A DNA stretch of 64,000 nt from Aristolochia californica (lineage: Eukaryota > Streptophyta > Magnoliopsida > Piperales > Aristolochiaceae), in NCBI GenBank assembly GCA_029961685.1, contig JARWKL010000003.1:16168884-16232883 (forward strand), in the 5' to 3' direction. Position numbers and translations under genes: made by a program. The notes beneath the pieces were generated by a model. It did not search any database, was not told the DNA's origin, and worked only from the letters and a program-made list of their open reading frames with translations. Each line of letters begins with the position of its first letter. The first letter of the stretch is position 1. Positions 21,641 to 40,508 of this stretch are shown here, in pieces.

Positions 21641-22570
21641 TTTAAAGCTTCGTTGTCAATCTGCTTTATCTGCTTCATGGAAAATTTTGCCCAATGCCAT
21701 TTGTTTCTAGCACATAAATTTGGTAGTCCGGTACTTCATCCAGAATCTTGAACACCTGTGCCAGAATATAAACCTAAATCGATCTTCATCTTCAAAAAGT
21801 TAATTCCAAATTTTATGTGTATCCTTTCACAGTTTCACCCTTCAAAGCAATTTCTACGGAAAAACCTTCGGTCTACGCCGACCGTACAAAGTCAGTAGCG
21901 AATATTAGCCCTAGATCGGAGCTGCCCTCTGACTGCAGCTCGTAGTGACCGTCCATTGTGATCTCTTAAAGGTCCACTAAAGATTTTTATGAATTACTAG
22001 ATTCATAACAGAATTAGATAAATGAAAGTAATACTGCAACGGTGAAGAGAGCCCAAATTCAGGGCGAGACTCTGTATGTTCCTCTCCTCTTGCCTCTCCG
22101 GGCTCTCCTTCAATCAATAATCTTCCCCTTGTCGGGGTCTTGTGCCAGCTCCTCCCTACTCTATATCTCGGTCTGTCATCCCCACTCTTCTTTTGATCTT
22201 GTTTAGGGCTTTGTAGAGTTGGGGCTTTCTCCTGGCGGCCCTTAACAAGGGGCGTTGAATCGAATTTTGATTTCCAGCTGGTACTCTCCGATGTTTCTCT
22301 TTTTTATGTGTCTCTTCTCGCCTCTTCTCGCTTACTTAGCTTGAACTCCCTTGATCTTTCTCGCCTAAAATTAGGGTTTTTGATAATGTGATTGTTGGAA
22401 TTGCTAGTTTATTTGTTCTGCAAAAAAGTTTTCCTCGAAATTGAACTTAGGGTTAGGTTTTTGCATTTTCCAATGCTGGCGGTGGTGATTCTGTAGTTTA
22501 AGCTTTTATGTTGATGTATGCGAGTTATACTTTTCACACAGTCGTTTTCTGTTATTTTATTGTTGATCAG
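21641..22570 (+). other. CUL1 upstream region, 5' UTR exon and leader intron
   Basis: This stretch has no coding sequence. A 3' splice site lies at 22569-22570 (GTTGATCAG, then GATTTACTCTGGTG and the start codon), so the 5' UTR is interrupted by an intron, as in Arabidopsis CUL1. The pyrimidine-rich segment at 22075-22200 looks like 5' UTR exon. GTACTC at 22281 is one candidate donor. I cannot place the transcription start, and I see no convincing TATA box. Confidence 0.5.
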
Positions 22571-22584
22571 GATTTACTCTGGTG

Positions 22585-29592
<7,008 letters not shown>

Positions 29593-30293
29593 TGGGTCTG
29601 CCAAAACCAGCCCATCGCCATGTTGACATGGGAGATATATGTAGCATGGCAGACATGTATAGGAGAAATGTTGGGAGCGTTGTAGTGCCATAATGAAAAA
29701 GATAGCCTGAGCTTTGAGTTGATGACCCTGTGAACGGTCCTCGTCTATTCTTGTACATTTTTTAAATCTTAGCCAAGTGAGTAACTATTGCCATCGAAGC
29801 CGCCCATTTCTTCAATAGAGAGAGAGAATCACAAGGGTTAACATATGCATGGTGCAGTTTTATGGATTAACAGCTGCATCATGGTGTTGCTGTCATGCGT
29901 CCTTTCTCCGTGCTCGGAGGATTCCATTTTCTTTTTTTTCTTGTCATCAAAGCTTCGACTTAACGTTACTATTGTAATCATTTTAATTGTGATTGGTATT
30001 TGTTTTATATTTTGAGAGTAAAAAACCCACTCAAATGTGGCCTGCATCTGCTGTTACATTGAACGATATTTGCAAGTGCGATGTGACTGCTCGATTTGGT
30101 GAAGATGATATTTGATCAGCCAAAAAGGGATTGGCAAGCTCGGAAAAGCGTTACCTTACATTAACTATCCATAATGGGCCGTTTTCCATTTGTGGCATAT
30201 ACATGCTAAGCAACAAAATTTGTATAAGCTTTGGATGTGCGCAAGTCAGGTTTGCCATCAAGCTGAGCTTCTTTTAATGTATTTATTAACCTC
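29593..30293 (+). other. CUL1 3' UTR and flank
   Basis: No coding sequence is recognised. The 3' UTR must begin at 29593; its polyadenylation site cannot be fixed from the sequence. The minus-strand ORFs 29576-29758 and 29838-30047 look like chance frames. Confidence 0.5.
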
Positions 30294-30587
30294 TTATGAG
30301 CGGTCTGCCGGCACGTTCTGATGTGGTTTGAGGATTGAATCGTCCGGCGGAATTGTGGACTTTAAGGTGGTCAAATAAATAATAAAAAACGCGGCCAAAA
30401 GTATAAACAAAGTCGAATTCGACAAAAACCAAGTAGGGGCTTCATGATGTTCTTGTTGACCAATTATCGGATCAATGACTGGATTTGATCTCATGTAGGA
30501 TTGTAAACACGTAACAACAGTAGAGGACAGAAGAAATACATCATCGTCCTCTTTGCTTATTTTTCTTCCGTTCCTTGCACGTATCAT
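30294..30587 (-). CDS. Hypothetical small membrane protein, 97 residues
   Basis: This is an ATG-to-stop ORF on the minus strand, convergent with CUL1. The N-terminus is basic (MIRARNGRKISKED). Residues about 58-75 (STLFILLAAFFIIYLTTL) form one hydrophobic segment long enough to span a membrane, followed by a polar proline-rich tail. The frame has ordinary amino-acid composition and does not match any retrotransposon domain. I do not recognise the family. It might be an exon of a larger gene or a chance frame; a 97-codon ORF is not unusual by chance in this much DNA. Confidence 0.35.
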   Translation of the reverse strand: MIRARNGRKISKEDDDVFLLSSTVVTCLQSYMRSNPVIDPIIGQQEHHEAPTWFLSNSTLFILLAAFFIIYLTTLKSTIPPDDSILKPHQNVPADRS

Positions 30588-31856
30588 ATTCTGTTAGACA
30601 TGCTTGATTCTATTTTTTCCCCATAATCAATAATTACCATCTACCATTTAGACAAAAGTCTTCTACATAACTTTAGGTAGAGATTCAGCAATCATATTGG
30701 TTAAACAACGCTTGGCACCTACGCTCATGAACCCAAAATCATCGAAATTTCATATTGAAGGTTCCAAAGGTACCGCCGATATTCTCTTTTCCGCTAACTG
30801 TATGGTCTAAGATGAAAATTAGTCTTTAATTTCATACTCTTTGAATAAACATTGGAATCTAGAGAAATGGTGACAATTTACGAAAAAGTTCAATTAATAT
30901 AGTGTATACAAATTAAATATTTCTATATCGCCAGGTTCTTGATTTTTCTACTCTCTGTTAATAACGTGACCTGTCCAATGAAACTGGGGCTGACATTTGA
31001 ATGAAGTTCAACCACCCATTATTCAGATATAACTCAAGGATTAAAACCAGTTGATCATGTTCTTTATAACTATTATGATAATGTATGTTCTTTATGATTG
31101 CAAAGTGAATGTCTACGTGCAGGTGCAACACTTCCACCCTTAATACTTTTTTCTTTTCTTTTGGTCTTAAGAATCTAATAGTTAATATCTCTAAGAGAAG
31201 TTATACAAGTGAAGCAAATCATGCACAAGGTCCAAATCACCAATCAACTCTGCATACAAGAAATGATTTCCAACTCGCCAACTCAGTTAGAGAAGATATT
31301 AATCAGCATTCAACTTTGAATTATCCTCTTATCCTTCTCACAAGTATCTTCTTCCCTCTGCGACATGGCTATCTCTACCTCCATCGATAACTCCACTTCT
31401 TCTCCTCTTTTCCTACTCTTTGGGTGACAAGTAGGCCAATATTTTGATCGATCAGAATTCATTCAGACTCGCAGAGGATCCCACTCCCCTCACAATATCA
31501 ATATCAATTGAACTATGATGATTCTCTAAGTCTCATATCCCCATTGAGTATTCTTTTGCTCTTCTAAAGAAAAGAATAAACATTTACAAAACCTTATAAA
31601 GCTATCAAACGAATCAACAAAAGATAAGGTTCTTGCATTAGTAAAAGCTAGAGAAGAGTACTACTCATTCAATGAGTTTATCTCCAAGCCAAATCCAACT
31701 AGTGTTGATTAACTTAAAAAGGAGTAGGAGAACTTAAGATTATAAATTATCACGATTAATCGAAGAATTCAGCTACTAGAACTCTAGGTTCACCTCTCCT
31801 CTAATTTGAAAAAAAGAGAGGATGAAGAAAATGAGTTTAATGAGCTAATACTCATT
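30588..31856. other. Intergenic DNA without recognised genes
   Basis: This is AT-rich sequence with no retrotransposon domains or LTR ends that I can identify. The ORF at 31109-31390 is low-complexity in composition and matches nothing known to me. The copia M 3' LTR begins at 31857. Confidence 0.5.
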
Positions 31857-32157
31857 TGTTAGATTCTAGGATTGCATGCTTAGAAGGTTTAGGTTTTGAT
31901 AGAAGTGAGTAGAAGAAGAAGAAGAAGGAGAGAAAGGGAGCAAGAGAAAAGAGAGAGCATGTGAGACTAAAAGAGGACTGAAAAAGCAAGAGAATAGGGC
32001 CCGACTTGATGAGCCCTCCCCTTCCGCCTTATTTATAGTTGTGAGGGTGTAAACCTTAATACATGAAGGAAAAGAAGCACCATAAATTTTACACATAATT
32101 ACACCACTATGCCACTCTCTCACTTAATTACATATATTTCCATTATTTCCTTCAACA
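31857..32157 (-). repeat. M 3' LTR
   Basis: On the plus strand it reads TGTTAGATTCTAGG...CCTTCAACA, so in element orientation it starts TGTTGAAGG and ends CTAACA. A minus-strand TATA box (ACTATAAATAAGG) lies at about 32027-32040. Confidence 0.75.
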
Positions 32158-32745
32158 CTCCCCCTCAAGCTGGTGAGAAAGCATCGAAGATCCCCAACTT
32201 GGAACATGTTATTGAGAGAGGCTTTGTACCAACGGCTTTTATAAAAATGTCCGCTAGTTGATTCTTAGACATGATATGCTATATGATTATCACACCGGCT
32301 TGGAATTTTCTCGAATAAAGTGATAATCTATCTCGATGTGTTTTGTTCTTTCGTGAAACATTGGGTTGGTTGCAATGTGGATGACTACTTGATTATTACA
32401 TGTAGCTGCATAGGTTTAGTTACTTAGAACCCAAGTTCAATCATAAAGGTTTTAAGCTATAATAGCTCACTTACTGCATGTGCCATAGACTTGTATTCTG
32501 ATTCTATATTTGAACTTGCCACCATATTTTGTTTCTTGTTTCTTGTTTTTCCATGCGACAAGCTTGCCACCAATTGTTGTACAATAACTAGAGGTGGATA
32601 TTCTATCATCTAGAGAACCTGCCTAGTTTGCATGTACAAAACCTTCTATTTCAGTGTGTCCATTGCTTTTAAATAATAACCCTTCACCAGGGTTTTTCTT
32701 AAAGTACCTAAGAATTTTCTCCAAGGCCACCCAATGAGATTGTTG
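31857..32745 (-). mobile_element. Copia M, 3' end only (RNase H plus 3' LTR)
   Basis: On the minus strand, decayed RNase H (32745 to about 32175) runs into a polypurine tract (CTTGAGGGGGAG, 32158-32169) and a 301-bp 3' LTR (32157 to 31857). RNase H landmarks: QSHWVALEKILRYFKKNPGEGLLF, STSSYCTTIGGKLVAW and [15 protein letters not shown]. The usual ADWAG motif is broken by a stop. The rest of the element is missing; at about 32745 the sequence switches to A2 on the plus strand. Confidence 0.82.
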
Positions 32746-33233
32746 GGCTTTATGCATTAATTACAAATGCGGTGATTGAAGAAGTACAAGATATTTTACT
32801 CTTGTCGGTTGATAGCCCTATTGACTCTAGGGTGTTAGAATCAGGAGCTTCTTTTCACACTACTACCCATCATGAGATCATGGAGGATTATGTTGCTAGA
32901 GATCATGGGAAGGTGTACCTTACTGATGGAAAACGTTTGGATATTTTAGGTATTGGTAATGTCTGTTTGAGGATGTCAAACGGGACAATGTGGAAAATTC
33001 ACAAGGTGAGATATGTGCCAAAATTGATGCATAATTTGATCTCAGTAGGGCAGCTTGATGATGAAGGTCATAATGTGACTTTTAATGGTGCTGCCTGGAA
33101 AATCACAAAGGGAGCAATGGTTGTTGCACGAGGAGTTAAAACAAGAAATTTGTACATCACTTTCAATTTCAGAGACACGATTGTAGTTGCTAATGGTGTT
33201 ACTGATTCTAATTTGTGGTATTATAGGCTTGGT

Positions 33234-33293
33234 CACATGGGTGAGAAGGGAATGAAAGTGCTTCACATGGGTGAGAAGGGAATGAAAGTGCTT
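33234..33293 (+). repeat. 30-bp in-frame tandem duplication in A2
   Basis: Two exact copies of a 30-bp unit (33234-33263 and 33264-33293) encode HMGEKGMKVL twice in a row at the end of the pre-integrase domain. A1 has a single copy (minus strand, about 2158-2187). Confidence 0.95.
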
Positions 33294-34305
33294 CAGTCCA
33301 AAGGGAAGTTACTAGGGTTCAAAACTATAAACAATAATTTGTGTGAAGGCTGTATTTTTGGCAAGCAGAAAAGGGTTAGCTTTTCTAAGGCTTGAAAGGA
33401 GCATAAGATAGAAAAATTAGAGTTGGTTCACACTGATGTGTGGGGACCTTCAAGTGTTACATCTATTGGTGGTTCAAATTACTATGTGATATTTATTGAT
33501 GATGTAAGCATAAAGGTATGAGTTTATTTCCTGAAAAAAAATTCTGATGTCTTTGATACCTTCAAGAGATGGAGACCAATGGTTGAGAATGAGACAAATG
33601 TGAAGGTGAAGTGCTTGCAATCAAATAACGAGGGAGGATACATAAATGATTTTAAACAATACTGTGTTGATAATAGAATCAAGATGGAGAAGACCATTCC
33701 TGGAAAACCCCAATAGAATGGTGTGGTTGAGAGGATGAACAGAACTTTGAATGACCGTGCTAAGAGCATGGGATTACATGTGGTATTTCCAAAGATATTC
33801 TGGTTTGAGGCTATTAGCACTGCTACCTATTTGATCAATTGTGGTCCATCAATATCATTGGATTTCAAAATACCATAAGAGGTCTGGAGAGGCAAAGAGG
33901 TAATCCTTTCTTTCTTGAAAGTTTTTGGTTGTGTTTCTTATATTCACATTGATTCTACTGTTAGAAGCAAACTTGATGCTAAATCTAAGATATGTTTCTT
34001 TATTGGCTATGGTGGTACCGAGTTTGGTTATTGCTTCTGGGATGACCAAAGTCATAAGGTTATTAGGAGCAAGGACGCGATCTTCAATGAAGGTGTCTTG
34101 TATAAAGACAAGTTGAGAACAAAGTCTGAGAGCATAAGTAATAAAGCCAAGAAGTTTGAAGTGATTCAGTTGAGATATCTTCTAGTTATTGAGATGGAGA
34201 ATATTGCTCACGAAGACCAGGAAAACATACCCTCAGAAGTAAATTAGAACATTCCTATAACTGAATTTAGGAAATCTACCAGAACTAGTAGACCACCACA
34301 GAGGT

Positions 34306-34306
<1 letters not shown>

Positions 34307-34338
<32 letters not shown>
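34307..34338 (+). repeat. Homopolymer run of 32 C
   Basis: Thirty-two consecutive C residues lie in the A2 linker, between GAGGTA and AGCGCTGAATT. In A1 the matching place (minus strand, about 655-670) reads TACTCCCCTATACTGG. So a four-C site has expanded, or the run is a sequencing or assembly artefact. Confidence 0.95.
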
Positions 34339-34773
34339 AGCGCTGAATTATATTATGTTGACTGATAAAGGTGAACTAGACAGTTGTGAGGAAGCCGTGC
34401 AAGTTGATGAATGAACCAAGTGGGAGTTGACCATGAGGGATGAGATGGATTCATTGTTATCCAATCAGATATGGCAGTTGATCGAGCTACCAAAAAGAAA
34501 GAAAGCCTTACAAAATAATTGGGTGTATCGAATAAAAGACGACACGATGGTAACAAGTGGTACAAGGCAAGTTTGGTGGTAAATGGCTTTCAACAAAAAG
34601 AAGGCATTTGACTACACTGAGATTTTCTCTCCAGTAGTGAAATTGACTACTATTAGAACAATGCTTGGACTAGTGGAAATGAAAACTTGCACTTAGAGCA
34701 GTTGGATATAAAGACAACTTTTCTTCATGGTGATTTGAAGGAGGAAATTTACATGATACAACCACAGGGTTTT

Positions 34774-35319
34774 TGTTACAATGTGGGACTCACCATAGCC
34801 CCACAAGCTGGTGGGACCCACCATGAGCTCGAGAGGTGTTAACAATAGTCCTCATACAAAGTGGTTCTAGCTATGAGATAAGGAGCATGTGCTGGAATTA
34901 AATAGAAGATTTAAAGATCAAATGGGACCCACAAGATAAGACCAAGAGCTGGCTCTCTAGCTTGATTCACGTCCTTAAAGAAGTGTTTATAGTTGAGTTA
35001 AATTAGTCTCTCAAATAGATAATGTAATCTTATCATAATAGGCTTATCTTAGAGAGTTCTAGTTGTAATGTAATTAGGAGTCTTGAGGTTAGTTGTACAT
35101 GGACTCTATCACCTTCTCAACTATAAATAGGGGTCATTGTAACTTGAAAATATCAATTAAATTTTATATTTTTTTCTTCTCTCTCGTGTGAAGTGCTCTC
35201 TCTCTACTCTCCTTTATTTTCCTTCTCTTCTTTCTACTCCTAAGAGCTCTTCTCTTTTTCCTTTTTTTCTTTCTCTCTCTCCTAGCTCGAGGTATTATTC
35301 ATGGGTCCTAAATTCAACA
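34774..35319 (+). repeat. F 5' LTR (546 bp)
   Basis: It starts TGTTACAATGTGGGAC and ends CCTAAATTCAACA. A TATA box (AACTATAAATAGGGG) lies at about 35120. It lacks a segment of roughly 65 bp present in the 3' LTR, the gap lying between two GGGACCCACAA repeats, and carries a small extra piece near 34840. Confidence 0.92.
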
Positions 35320-35821
35320 TGGTATGAGAGCTACCAATTTAGGATCCCTATTATGCTCTATGAAGATATGATTAAATGTTGCTCATAGAAGTCTCTTTAT
35401 GAAGCAAGATTGAAGCTCAAGAGATAAGTATTTATTTATAATATTATTAATTTTATGCTACTAGTTTTCGGTCTTAAGACGTGGTTGAGAAATGTCATTA
35501 TGTATGTTTTGATCTTATGAAATTATGAGAATATATGCATCTTAGATTATCTTTGATGAGAAGAGATTATCAAGGCAGTTTTTGTTGGTTTACACAATAC
35601 TTTGACCGAGACCAGTGCATATTGTTTTTTTTTTTAATAAATCTGTGGGAAAAATATTCCCAGATAAAGAAGGATGATTTTAAGCCTTTTATGAGTCATT
35701 ATCCATTAAAATTACTTAGTATTTATGCTAAGCATCTTCATTAACCAAGTTGATTAAAGCCTTCCACTTGGTCATATTTTGATTAGTTGATTGGAAAACT
35801 ATTTTACTTGATTTGCCTACT

Positions 35822-37095
35822 ATGGCTGAAGATAACATGAATCATGAGAGTGACAAACTTAGAATCACCATTGTACCCTTATGGGGGGTACCAAATATTT
35901 TGAACTGGTCCACATCGGTTCGTCGGTTTCTTATCACAAAGGACCTAGTTGGTCATCTCACCAACCGTGGACCACATATTGATGAAGATGATATATTCTA
36001 TACTAAATTGTTAAAGGAGGATACATTGGTTATTAGTTGGCTTATCAATAGTATGGAGGAACATGTCACCAATAATGTCATTCATCTAGAGATGGTTAAA
36101 CAAATTTGGGAGACATGATCCAAGTTGTATTGAAGCTCTGACAACTTTCAAAGGCCATATGATATTTTACAATGGATGCTTACCACCAAACAAGGAGACA
36201 ATATACATGAATATGTGGCCCACTTTCGAGGCTTTCTTCAAGAATGGAAACATGCCCAACCAACCTCTACAGATATCTCTTTCCAACATAAACAAAAAGA
36301 GGCATTGATTACTGCCATATGCCTTGCTAACATTAACCGCATCTTGAAGTTGTTAAGACTCACCTTCTTAGCTCTTCAGCGGTATCCACTTTTGATGATG
36401 TCTATGCTACACTTCTTCGTATTGTAGATACTTCTCCCTCTACTACTAAAATACCATCCGCTATGTACTCTAGAATAGGGGAACACCATTTGACCAAGCT
36501 GAGGCCGAGGTAGGTTTTGACCGAACAGATGGGAAGGAATGCACCCATTGTAAGGGATATGGCCACACTAGAGACACATGCTTTCACCTGAAAGAATGCT
36601 CTATATGTGATAGATTGGGCCACTCTCGCGAAAGATGTTATAAAGCTAATGAGAATAAGGCTAACCAAGCCTTAGTGAGTGATACAAAGGTAGAGTAGTC
36701 TACCACAACAACTCCAAAGCATACTTTTACGGATGAAGACTATGAACTATTCCAGAAAATGAAGATCATGATGGGGTCCTCCCGAAGTACTTCTTAACCC
36801 ACCACTGCCACCACCGCTTCAGGTATGTTTTCTGCCTCCTCTTCATCCTAGATTATTGACTCAGGAGCCTTCTAGCATCTTACAGGTAACAAACTTCTAC
36901 TATACTCAGTTTCTCCATGTCTTTCACATAAATTTGTTATCATTGCTGATGGTTCACAAACTAAAGTTCAGGGGAAAGGATCCACTTCTGTTAAACCATC
37001 ACTTTCGCTCATTGATATCCTTTTTGTTCCTACTTTGCCTTTGAATCTTTTATCGGTTAGTCAGTTCGCCAAACATTTTAATTGATCTATCACTT
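35822..37095 (+). pseudogene. F gag and protease
   Basis: Gag starts at ATG 35822 (MAEDNMNHESDKLRIT), with NWSTSVRRFLITKDLVGHL and a UBN2-type core. A stop lies at 36116-36118. Two CCHC knuckles, both C-x2-C-x4-H-x4-C, are visible at about 36540-36650 (CTHCKGYGHTRDTC and CSICDRLGHSRERC). The protease has IIDSGA with the catalytic Asp intact (about 36850), but stops lie on both sides of it. The frame changes at least three times. Confidence 0.85.
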
Positions 37096-38090
37096 TGTCA
37101 CCCACTTCATGTGTGTTTCAAGATCTTACAATGAAGTGGGTGATTGGTGGAGGCCGTGAACAAGGGGGACTCTACTACCTGGATGTGCCACAAATAAATG
37201 CTGCATCCACCTGTGACATTGAAACCAGGTAATGGCACAACCTGTTGGGACATCCGTTTGTCCAATCTCTTCATCATATTTTTCCGAAAGCAAGGTCGGA
37301 CCTTCATTGTAAAGCATGTAAAATGAGTAAACATTAGAGGTCTACTACATACTCACCTCGTCCAGAAATGAAAAGTGTCTCTCCTTTTTCATTAATTCAT
37401 ACTGATGTATGGGGGCCCTTGAGTGTCTCCAACATTTCTCAAGTGAAATATTTTATTACATTCATTGATGACTTCACTCATACCACTTGGTTATTTTTGT
37501 TTAAAGAGTGTTCTGAAATACCATTGATATTTAAATCTTTTCATGCAATGGTACTCACTCAGTTTGGGCAGAAAATTAAAGTTCTTCGGTCGGATAATGC
37601 CAAAGAATACACATCCAAAACTCTTGACTCATTTTGTCAGGAAAATGACATTATTCATCAGACATCATGTGCCTACACTCCTCAACAAAATTGTGTAGCC
37701 GAATGGAAGAACCGTCATATTCTTGAGGTAGCTCACAGTTTACTATATGCCATGCAAGATCTATACTTTTATTGGCAACATGCAGTTCTTACCGCATATT
37801 TTCTTTTAAACCGATTACCCTCTTTCGTTCTCAGTAAAAATATCCCTACTCTCTACTATTACCTGATGATGATTATTTTTAACTACCCTTGAGAGTCTTT
37901 GGCTATCAATGTTTTGTCCATATTTCCTCTCCAAAACACAAAAAACTTGATCCCAAATCTGTGAAGTGTAACTTCTTAGGATACTCTCACACACAAAAGG
38001 GTTATGTTTGCTATAATCCCTCTCTTCAGCGTTTACTTGTGTCTAGGGATGTCACATTTTTTGAAGACTCTCCATAGTATTATGATAATG
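37096..38090 (+). pseudogene. F integrase
   Basis: A pre-integrase domain (about 37225, WHNLLGHPFVQSLHH) leads into an open frame at 37368-37892. It contains HTDVWGP, RSDNAKEY and NCVAEWKNRHILEVA, so the D, D and E catalytic residues are present, although the usual NGVAERKN reads NCVAEWKN. A frameshift at about 37890 leads to the C-terminal part (37889-38077) with VFGYQCFVHISSPKHKKLDPKSV and FLGYSHTQKGYVCYNP. Confidence 0.87.
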
Positions 38091-38379
38091 CTCCTCTAGG
38101 TTTATCTTCAGTACCAGGTTCTCCTCGACCGGTTGTGCCCCGTGCTGAAAAAACTACTCAGCCCCCAGAAACACTGGTTGACACCACACCTGCTGAGTTG
38201 TCGGATCCTACCGAGGTAAGTCCATCATCTACCGAGGAAAGACCCCAAATCATGCACCATGCCTTCTATTTCTCATCCCATAAGAAACTTTGTGTCTCAT
38301 CATTGTCTATCCTCTATTTTTTGTCAAGTTCTATCGGCTATTTCCTCCGTACCTATACCACAGTCCTATCAAGAGACTC

Positions 38380-39900
38380 TCAAACATCCAAGGTGGAAGA
38401 CGGCAATGGATGAAGAAATGTAGGACCTTTATGAAAATCAGACATGGGCTCTAGTCCCACTTCCTTTACATAAGAAACCCGTCAGTTGTAAATGGGTATT
38501 TACGGTGAAACACAATCCGGATGGGTCCGTGGCTCGGTTGAAAGGTCGCCTTGTTTCTAAAGGCTTTACACAATGTTTTGGTATTGATTATGAAGAAACC
38601 TTCTCTCCAGTGGCTAAATTAAAGTTGATACATTTTTTATTATTTCTGGCAGCTAACTCCTGGTAGGTCTATCAACTTGATGTAAAAAATGTTTTTCTGA
38701 ATGGGGATATAAAGGAGGACATTTATATGTAGCAACCACTTGGGTATGTGGTTGAGGGGGAGTTTGTATGTTGACTACAAAAATCTATTTATGGTCTCAA
38801 ACAATCACCTTGTGCATGGTTTGAAAATTTTAGGCAAGCATTCATATGGGCCGGATTTCAAAGGTGCCCGGATTTCACAGATGCTCTGGAGATCACTCTG
38901 TCTTTATTAAAGACACACTGAAGGGCAAGGTAATTCTAGCCATATATGTTGATGACATTATTATAACTGGCAGTGATCCCGAGGGCATCCAAAAGACAAA
39001 AGAAAGGATATGTACTGAATTCAAGACAAAGGATCTTGGATTGCTCAAATATTTTATGGGAATAGAAGTACTACAATCCAGACATGGAATTATATTATCT
39101 CAAAGTAAGTATGTCCTTGACCTACTGAAGGAGACGAGAATGATGGGATGTAGACCAGTAGAAACTCCTATGGACTCGAATACAAAATTATGTGCAGGTA
39201 CTGTAGAAGAAGTAGATGTCGAAAAATATCAAAGATTGGTAAGAAAACTTATTTATCTCTGTATAACGAGGTTAGATATTTCATATGCAATTAGTGTGGT
39301 AAGTCAATATATGCACAAACCACAACTTAGTCATTGGCAAGCACTAGAAAGGATATTACAATATCTGAAAGGAGCACCAGGAAGAGTGCTCCTCTATAAA
39401 AATCAAGGACTCTTCAACATCCAAGGGTTCTCAGATGCAGAGTGTGCCAGATCCTCAGATTAAAAAAAAAAATTACTTCGGGATATTGTACGATGGTTGG
39501 AGGAAACTTGGTTACATGGTGGAGCAAGAAACAAAATGTAGTTGCAAGGTCTAGTGTAGAAGCAAAGTACAAAGCTATGGCACACACAGTCAGTAAACTC
39601 CTATGGATCAGATCTCTCCTAACTGAACTGAGTTTTTAAAAAGATGCTCCTATGAATCTATATTGCGATAATCAGGTTGCAATTCACATCACATCAAATC
39701 CGGTCTTCCATGAGAGAACAAAACATATAGAAATAGACTGCTACTTCATATGAGAAAAATTCACTGCGGACATCTTATCTCTCCAGCATGTATCTTCACA
39801 GAACCAGGTTGCAAACATTCTCACAAAACAAGTTACTCACAAAATTTTGTCCAACATTTGCAGCAAGCTGGGCATCTACGATGTTTTCTCACCCCCAACT
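38380..39900 (+). pseudogene. F reverse transcriptase and RNase H
   Basis: RT starts near 38370 (QTLKHPRWKTAMDEEM, then a stop), with [40 protein letters not shown] and a stop-broken YGLKQSP. The longest frame, 38846-39463, carries IYVDDIIITG, with catalytic YVDD at 38945-38956, then GLLKYFMGIEVLQS and RNase H through QGFSDAECAR (usually SDADWAG). The remaining RNase H lies in another frame, 39442-39639 (VTWWSKKQNVVARSSVEAKY), and ends in KHIEIDCYF. Four or more lesions are visible. Confidence 0.88.
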
Positions 39901-39910
39901 TGAGGAGGAG

Positions 39911-40508
39911 TGTTACAATGTGGGACCCACCATGGCCCCACAAGCTAGTGGGACCCACTATGAGCTCGAGAGGTGTCAATACAAAGTGGCTCTAGCTAAG
40001 AAATAAGGAGCATGTGCTGGAATTAAATAGAAGATTTGAAGATCAAGTGGGACCCACAAAGATACCACGAGTTGGTATCTCTATCTACATGAGCTGGAAG
40101 ATCATGTGGGACCCACAAGATAAGACCAAGAGCTAACTCTCTAGCTTGATTCATGTCCTTAAAGAAGGTGTTTGTAGTTGAGTTAAATTAGTCTCTTAAT
40201 TAGATAATGTAATCTTATCATAATAGGCTTATATTAGAGAGTTCTAGTTGGAATGTAATTGGGAGTCCTAAGGTTAGTTGTACATAGACTCTATCACCTC
40301 CTTAACTATAAATAGGGGTGATTATAACTCAAAAATATTAAGCAGGTTTCTTATTTTTTTTTTCTCTCTCGTGTGAAGTGCTCTCTCTCTACTCTCCTTG
40401 ATTTTCCTTCTCTTCTCTCTATACCCGAGAGCTCTTCTCTTTTTCCTTTTTTTTTTCTCTCTCTCTCTCCTTGCTCGAGGTGTTATTCATGGGGTCCTAA
40501 ATTCAACA
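39911..40508 (+). repeat. F 3' LTR (598 bp)
   Basis: It starts TGTTACAATGTGGG after the polypurine tract and ends CCTAAATTCAACA. A TATA box (AACTATAAATAGGGG) is at about 40303. It retains the segment between two GGGACCCACAA repeats that the 5' copy has lost. Confidence 0.92.

Larger units (their letters stand above)
32772..34773 (+). pseudogene. Copia A2, protease, integrase and RT start
   Basis: A2 is the plus-strand relative of A1. The protease begins near 32820 with RVLESGASFHTT; the active-site Asp (usually LDSGA) is Glu here. GAG-pre-integrase follows (LWYYRLGHMGEKGMKVL), with a 30-bp in-frame duplication. Next is CEGCIFGKQKRVSFSK, then integrase with HTDVWGP (about 33430), a region of stops, NGVVERMNRTLND (about 33720), and KVFGCVSYIHID (about 33915). 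A 32-base C run interrupts the linker at 34307. RT starts near 34440 (WQLIELPKRKKALQNNWVYRIK, frameshifted) and is cut at 34773 by copia F; it resumes at 40509. The gag is missing. Confidence 0.85.
34774..40508 (+). mobile_element. Copia F, near-complete Ty1/copia element
   Basis: F has a 5' LTR (34774-35319), a primer-binding site TGGTATGAGAGC (35320-35331), gag from 35822, two zinc knuckles, protease, integrase, RT, RNase H, a polypurine tract (TGAGGAGGAG, 39901-39910) and a 3' LTR (39911-40508). It is inserted in the RT of A2, whose sequence resumes at 40509. The flanking five bases differ (GTTTT and ATTTC), so the target duplication is not clear. The coding region has scattered stops and frameshifts, and the LTRs differ in length, so it is an old, inactive copy. 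Confidence 0.92.

Noticed and set aside
31109..31390. A 93-residue ORF in the intergenic stretch
   Set aside because: No recognisable motif, no neighbour context and composition typical of AT-rich non-coding DNA; not enough support to call a gene.
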